Assembly: GCA_017744935.1 (NCBI GenBank)
Contig: JAGIAI010000006.1
Coordinates: forward strand, 56,089-120,088
Direction: 5' to 3'
Length of the DNA: 64,000 bases
DNA from: Variovorax sp.
Lineage (GTDB): Bacteria; Pseudomonadota; Gammaproteobacteria; Burkholderiales; Burkholderiaceae_C
The notes under the pieces were generated by a model, which did no database searches, was not told the DNA's origin, and worked only from the letters and a program-made list of their open reading frames with translations. Below, piece by piece: positions 60,714 through 64,000 of this stretch (position 1 is its first letter; the number at the start of each line of letters is the position of its first letter). A program made the position numbers and the translations under genes.

Positions 60714-61919
60714 ATGAACATTGCCGATTCCTTTGCGGACGTCACCCGTTTCGTCGCGATCCGCCGCGACATCCATGCGCATCCCGAACTGGGCTTCGAG
60801 GAGCATCGCACCTCGGAAATCGTCGCGAAGCTGCTCGAAGACTGGGGCATCGAAGTCCATCGCGGCATCGCCGGCACCGGCCTCGTCGGCGTGCTGCGCC
60901 GCGGCACCGGCAAGCGCACCATCGGCCTGCGCGCCGACATGGATGCACTGCCGCTGCACGAGGCCAACGAGTTCGCCCACAAGTCCACGCATGCCGGCCG
61001 CATGCATGCCTGCGGGCACGACGGCCACACCACCATGCTGCTGGCCGCAGCCTGGCATCTGTCGCAGAAGGGCAGCCAGTTCGACGGCACGGTCCATTTC
61101 ATCTTCCAGCCCGCCGAGGAGATGGGCAAGGCCGGCGCGAAGAAGATGATCCAGGACGGGCTCTTCGATCGCTTCCCGTGCGATGCAGTGTTCGCGCTGC
61201 ACAACTTCCCGGTCGGCGACGTAGGCCGCTTCGCGGTCAACGAAGGCGCGCTCATGGCGTCGAGCAACACCTACAAGATCACACTGCGCGGACGCGGCAC
61301 GCACGCCTCGATGCCGCACACGGGGATCGATCCAGTCGCGGCGGTCATCAACCTCGCGCAGCAACTGCAGACCATCGTGCCGCGCACCATCGCAAGCACC
61401 GAGCGCGCGCTGCTCGCGGTCACCCAACTGCAGGGCTCGGATGCGCCGAACGTGATTCCCGATTCGGCCTCGGTCGGCGGCACGGTCCGCACCTTCTCGG
61501 TCGAGGCCACCGACAAGATCGAGGCTCGCCTGCGCACCGTGGCCGAAGGCGTGGCTGCCGCGCATGAGTGCACCGCCGAGATCGTCTTCAACCGCGCATC
61601 GCCGCCGGTCGTCAACCACCCGGCCGAAGCGCGCTTTGCCGCGAGCGTGATGCGCGAGGTCGTGGGCGACGACATGGTTACGGACAACTTCCCGGCCGTG
61701 ATGGGCGCCGAGGACTTCGCCCACATGCTGCAGGTGCGTCCCGGCTGCTATGCGTTCCTGGGCAACGGCGACGGCGATCACCGGCTCGAAGGGCACGGGC
61801 CCGGGCCTTGCATCATCCACAACACCTCGTTCGACTTCAACGACGAAATCATCCCGATCGGCGCCAGCTACTTCGTGAAGCTGGTGGAGCGCTGGCTTCC
61901 GGTCGGCACCAGCGCGTGA
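60714..61919 (+). CDS. M20-family amidohydrolase (hippurate-hydrolase-like)
   Basis: The 401-residue metallopeptidase-fold enzyme has RRDIHAHPELGFEEHRTSEIV, GLRADMDALPLHE, the metal-binding MHACGHDGHTTMLL, and the dimerisation domain segment GRGTHASMPHTGIDPV. It belongs to the M20D group that releases amino acids or organic acids from N-acyl conjugates. It precedes a Bug-type binding protein by 46 bases, so it may act on a compound imported through a TTT/Bug system. The start is ATG 60714 (MNIADSFADV). Confidence 0.94.
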   Translation: MNIADSFADVTRFVAIRRDIHAHPELGFEEHRTSEIVAKLLEDWGIEVHRGIAGTGLVGVLRRGTGKRTIGLRADMDALPLHEANEFAHKSTHAGRMHACGHDGHTTMLLAAAWHLSQKGSQFDGTVHFIFQPAEEMGKAGAKKMIQDGLFDRFPCDAVFALHNFPVGDVGRFAVNEGALMASSNTYKITLRGRGTHASMPHTGIDPVAAVINLAQQLQTIVPRTIASTERALLAVTQLQGSDAPNVIPDSASVGGTVRTFSVEATDKIEARLRTVAEGVAAAHECTAEIVFNRASPPVVNHPAEARFAASVMREVVGDDMVTDNFPAVMGAEDFAHMLQVRPGCYAFLGNGDGDHRLEGHGPGPCIIHNTSFDFNDEIIPIGASYFVKLVERWLPVGTSA

Positions 61920-61965
61920 GACCCCTCAACGATTCCCTCAACCCGACAGGAAAGCCCCTTCCCCG

Positions 61966-62940
61966 ATGACGCATCCAACTTCGCGCCGCTTCGTCCTTGC
62001 CGCCGCGGGCGCCTTGCTCGCCACCGGCGCCGTGCCCACCGCATTCGCGCAGCAGCGCGTGATTCACATCGTCGTGCCCTTCGGCACGGGCGCGGTGCAG
62101 GACACGGTGGCCCGCGCCTTCAGCAACGAACTCGGCGCTGCGCTCAACGCGGCCGTTGTCGTCGAGAACCGCGCAGGCGCGGGCGGAACAGTCGGCGCGG
62201 CGGTCGTCGCCAAGGCACCGCCTGACGGCAATACGCTCGTGCTCGCGGCTGCCAGCCACAACATCGCGGGCTTCCTCTACAGCAAGCTCGCCTACGACCC
62301 GCTGAAGGATTTCGTCGGCGTCGCGAACATCGGCAATGCGGGCTATGCACTGGCCGTGGGCGGCGGTCTCCATCCCGCGAACACGGCCGAGTTCATCAAG
62401 GAGGTCAAGGCCAATCCCGGCAAGTACAACTACGCCTCGGCCGGCAATGGCAGCGCCACGCATCTCGCAATGGCCTCCTTCCTCGCGAAGGCCGGCCTGC
62501 AGATGACACACATCCCGACCAAGTCCACGGGCGAAGCCGTCAACGAACTGCTCGCGGGCCGCGTGCAGGCCGTGATCTCGTCGAGCGTCGGCGTGATCGG
62601 TTTTCAGAACGACCCACGTATGAAGCTGCTGGCGTCCACCGGCGAACAGCGCAGCCCCTTTCTGCCCAACCTGCCGACCGTCGCGGAGAGCGGCCTGCCG
62701 GGCTATTCCTTCGATTCGTGGATCGGCCTGCTCGCGCCGGCCGCCACGCCGAAGGCGGAAGTCGAGAGACTGAATGTCGCGACCAACAAGGTGCTGGCCG
62801 ATCCGGCCATCCAGGAGCGCTTCAAGCGCCTGGGCGTGGAGCCGCGCAGTCAGAGCCCCGAGGAGTTCCAGAAGTTGCTGCGTGCCGACTGGGAGGCGAT
62901 GGGGGTGATCGTGAAGGCCTCGGGCGCGAAAGTGGACTGA
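61966..62940 (+). CDS. Bug/TctC-family periplasmic solute-binding protein
   Basis: The 324-residue protein has a signal peptide with SRRFVLAA (Tat-like pattern) ending AFAQ. The mature Bug domain holds IVVPFGTGAVQDTVARAF, VENRAGAGGTVGAAVVAKAPPDGNTLV and the second-lobe SAGNGSATHLAMASFLAKAGL segment. Bug proteins bind carboxylates and pair with TctAB permeases or act alone as sensors. No TctA or TctB gene is adjacent, so this is an orphan, as is very common in Comamonadaceae and Bordetella. Confidence 0.95.
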   Translation: MTHPTSRRFVLAAAGALLATGAVPTAFAQQRVIHIVVPFGTGAVQDTVARAFSNELGAALNAAVVVENRAGAGGTVGAAVVAKAPPDGNTLVLAAASHNIAGFLYSKLAYDPLKDFVGVANIGNAGYALAVGGGLHPANTAEFIKEVKANPGKYNYASAGNGSATHLAMASFLAKAGLQMTHIPTKSTGEAVNELLAGRVQAVISSSVGVIGFQNDPRMKLLASTGEQRSPFLPNLPTVAESGLPGYSFDSWIGLLAPAATPKAEVERLNVATNKVLADPAIQERFKRLGVEPRSQSPEEFQKLLRADWEAMGVIVKASGAKVD

Positions 62941-63011
62941 CCTCTGGTCTCTCCCACTGATAAGGCGTCCAAACGCCGTTCAAGCCGCCGCTGCTCGCGC
63001 TGCCAGGAACC

Positions 63012-63644
63012 CTAAGCGAGAGGGCGAGTCCGCGATCTCCCTGCCAGCGACTCGCCGATGAACCTTTCGACCCCCTGCCAATGGACGAGCAAATGCTCAG
63101 GACCTGCGCGGCGGGCAGTATCCACGATGGAAAGGACTCGATAGCGCATGTCATCCAGTATCCGCTGACCTTTGGGACTCTGACGATAGGCGCCCTCGAA
63201 TCCGAGTCCCAGAATGACTGACGCCAGCTCCAGCGGGTCCAACAGGTCCGGAAAATCTCGAAGCCGCCCGGCCATGAAGCCAATCATTCGGAACACGCTC
63301 TGACCCCCCTTGGTGTCTCCATGGAAACGAACCGCCAACTGGCGGTTTGCCCACGTCCCCACTTCTGTCGACTGCGCGCCACCCCACACGGTTTTTCCCG
63401 CTGCCTCATCGAGCGCGGCGCAAAGCGTATAGCTGGCGATCACGATGTATTCGTAACGCAGTTTGGCGTCCTGACACACCGACTGAAACGAGATGACCTC
63501 CTGCTCCAGCCGTGCATGCAGCACGTCCGCTTGCGCGACATCTAGTTCTACCGGCATCGTCGCCAAGGCATCCAGCAAGGGTCTTGCCGCCTCGAACAGG
63601 GGCGAAGGCGCTGCGTTGATGGCGACAAGGCGATCTGGCTGCAA
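63012..63644 (-). CDS. DotU/TssL-like type VI secretion protein lacking the C-terminal membrane anchor
   Basis: The 210-residue protein matches the DotU/TssL cytosolic domain: YIVIASYTLCAALDEAAGKTVWGGA, NRQLAVRFHGDTKGGQSVFRMIG, ELASVILGLGFEGAYR and GQRILDDMRYRVL. TssL is part of the T6SS membrane complex with TssM. Normal TssL has a C-terminal membrane span after the helical domain, but this protein stops 12 residues after VHWQGVERFIG with no hydrophobic segment. Downstream frames show no span, so a frameshift is not obvious. The TTG start at 63644 has only a weak ribosome site and is uncertain. Confidence 0.85.
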   Translation of the reverse strand: MQPDRLVAINAAPSPLFEAARPLLDALATMPVELDVAQADVLHARLEQEVISFQSVCQDAKLRYEYIVIASYTLCAALDEAAGKTVWGGAQSTEVGTWANRQLAVRFHGDTKGGQSVFRMIGFMAGRLRDFPDLLDPLELASVILGLGFEGAYRQSPKGQRILDDMRYRVLSIVDTARRAGPEHLLVHWQGVERFIGESLAGRSRTRPLA

Positions 63645-63673
63645 GGACTGGCGTGCGAGAACCTGCGGACCGG

Positions 63674-63781
63674 TCAGGAGGGGTTCGGGGCGTTTGGGGG
63701 GCGGGATGCGATCTCCAGCTTCTCCGCGGCTTGGTCAAAGAATTCATGGGCCGCGAGCAGGAATTTTTCTTGAAGGGACAT
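63674..63781 (-). CDS. small open frame of unknown function upstream of the DotU-like gene
   Basis: A 35-codon frame reads MSLQEKFLLAAHEFFDQAAEK followed by a Pro-rich tail. It starts with ATG, ends 29 bases before the DotU-like start, and has no strong ribosome site. It has no recognised homologue. The helix-plus-Pro tail could be an accessory peptide or a leader. Being in a T6SS-like context is the only support. Confidence 0.35.
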   Translation of the reverse strand: MSLQEKFLLAAHEFFDQAAEKLEIASRPPNAPNPS

Positions 63782-63821
63782 GGTCTGTTGATTTCGATCA
63801 GGCGCGATCGAGGTGCAGGTT

Positions 63822-64000
63822 TCACAAACGCGCCTCGGCCTGAGCCAGTGCTTGTGGCGTGCCCCAGTGCTTGAGGAATGTCACCTCGTCCTCGTGACTG
63901 AGCTTGCCTTCCGCCCGGTACACCAGCGCCGTCATCACCGCGCCGGTCTGCACTGGCCGGTCTTCCGGTTCACCGAGGCCAGAGTCACTGTTCCACTCCT
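63822..64000 (-). CDS. partial gene of unknown function (C-terminal 58 residues only)
   Basis: The visible part ends ...LKHWGTPQALAQAEARL after a segment with TGAVMTALVYRAEGKLSHEDEV. The start lies beyond the window. The family is not recognised. It precedes the small frame and the DotU-like gene on the same strand, and is therefore probably part of the same secretion-linked locus. Confidence 0.6.
   Translation of the reverse strand, partial: EWNSDSGLGEPEDRPVQTGAVMTALVYRAEGKLSHEDEVTFLKHWGTPQALAQAEARL

Noticed and set aside
60714..62940. Possibility that M20 hydrolase and Bug protein form a complete transport system
   Set aside because: No TctA/TctB-type permease genes are present next to them, so only a binding protein can be supported.
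62965..62978. Short hairpin GGCGT-CCAA-ACGCC after the Bug gene
   Set aside because: Only five stem pairs and no T run on either strand; not enough for a terminator call.
1..64000. Searched by eye for tRNA/rRNA genes, CRISPR repeats, transposases, integrases and attachment sites
   Set aside because: No supporting sequence found; all large regions are explained by ordinary protein genes.

Overview
The window is GC-rich, densely packed bacterial chromosome. It fits a metabolically versatile betaproteobacterium of the Comamonadaceae/Variovorax type. The signs are Bug/TctC-type and TRAP-type binding proteins, several LysR regulators next to catabolic genes, ACS-type MFS carriers, and poly-glycine lipoproteins. 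The genus is inferred from gene content only. I see no rRNA, tRNA, CRISPR array, transposase or phage gene. No gap between genes exceeds about 220 bases, so there is no unexplained long non-coding stretch.

Layout. 1-6276: a three-gene minus-strand operon with 4-bp overlaps (glycoamylase/GH144-like, GH15, SbmA/YddA-type ABC transporter running off the left edge), divergent from a GH3 beta-glucosidase; none of the three hydrolases shows a signal peptide. 6280-8989: a yafC-dkgB pair (LysR plus aldo/keto reductase) and a second LysR. 8961-16959: a catabolic operon with the mhpDFE lower meta-cleavage enzymes, a YciI-like protein, a fused TRAP permease, its binding protein, an exported PPC-domain protein and two tandem small paralogues; a cytosolic PPC protein is divergent from it. 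16984-21571: a Baeyer-Villiger monooxygenase / esterase / hydroxyacyl-CoA dehydrogenase module with a divergent AraC regulator. 21594-24545: trkA-trkH potassium uptake. 24552-28036: an SDR, a DUF4231 two-TM protein divergent from an SH3-DUF2272 protein, and a YbhN-like membrane protein.

28023-33765: two LysR genes, a tannase-family lipoprotein with a divergent MarR and a palindromic operator, and another lipoprotein. 33837-40061: a cNMP-binding/CPBP fusion with an MFS carrier, an acyltransferase, an Ldh2-type dehydrogenase, small proteins, a GNAT and a prolyl-hydroxylase-like enzyme. 40063-45456: two paralogous 214-residue lipoproteins, a dihaem peroxidase lipoprotein, a TTCG-loop terminator and a large phosphoesterase lipoprotein. 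45644-50661: DipZ, a Tat-exported epoxide-hydrolase-like protein and a two-component system. 50802-62940: three transport/catabolism units, two of them with clear GntR-type operators. 63012-64000: a DotU/TssL-like protein without its usual membrane anchor, suggesting the edge of a type VI secretion locus.

The common theme is uptake and degradation of small organic acids, ketones, esters and glycans, each unit with its own local regulator. The best candidate for something undescribed is the 8961-16959 operon. It has a transporter and a complete lower pathway but no recognisable upper-pathway enzyme, and instead carries two PPC-domain proteins and two paralogues of unknown family.
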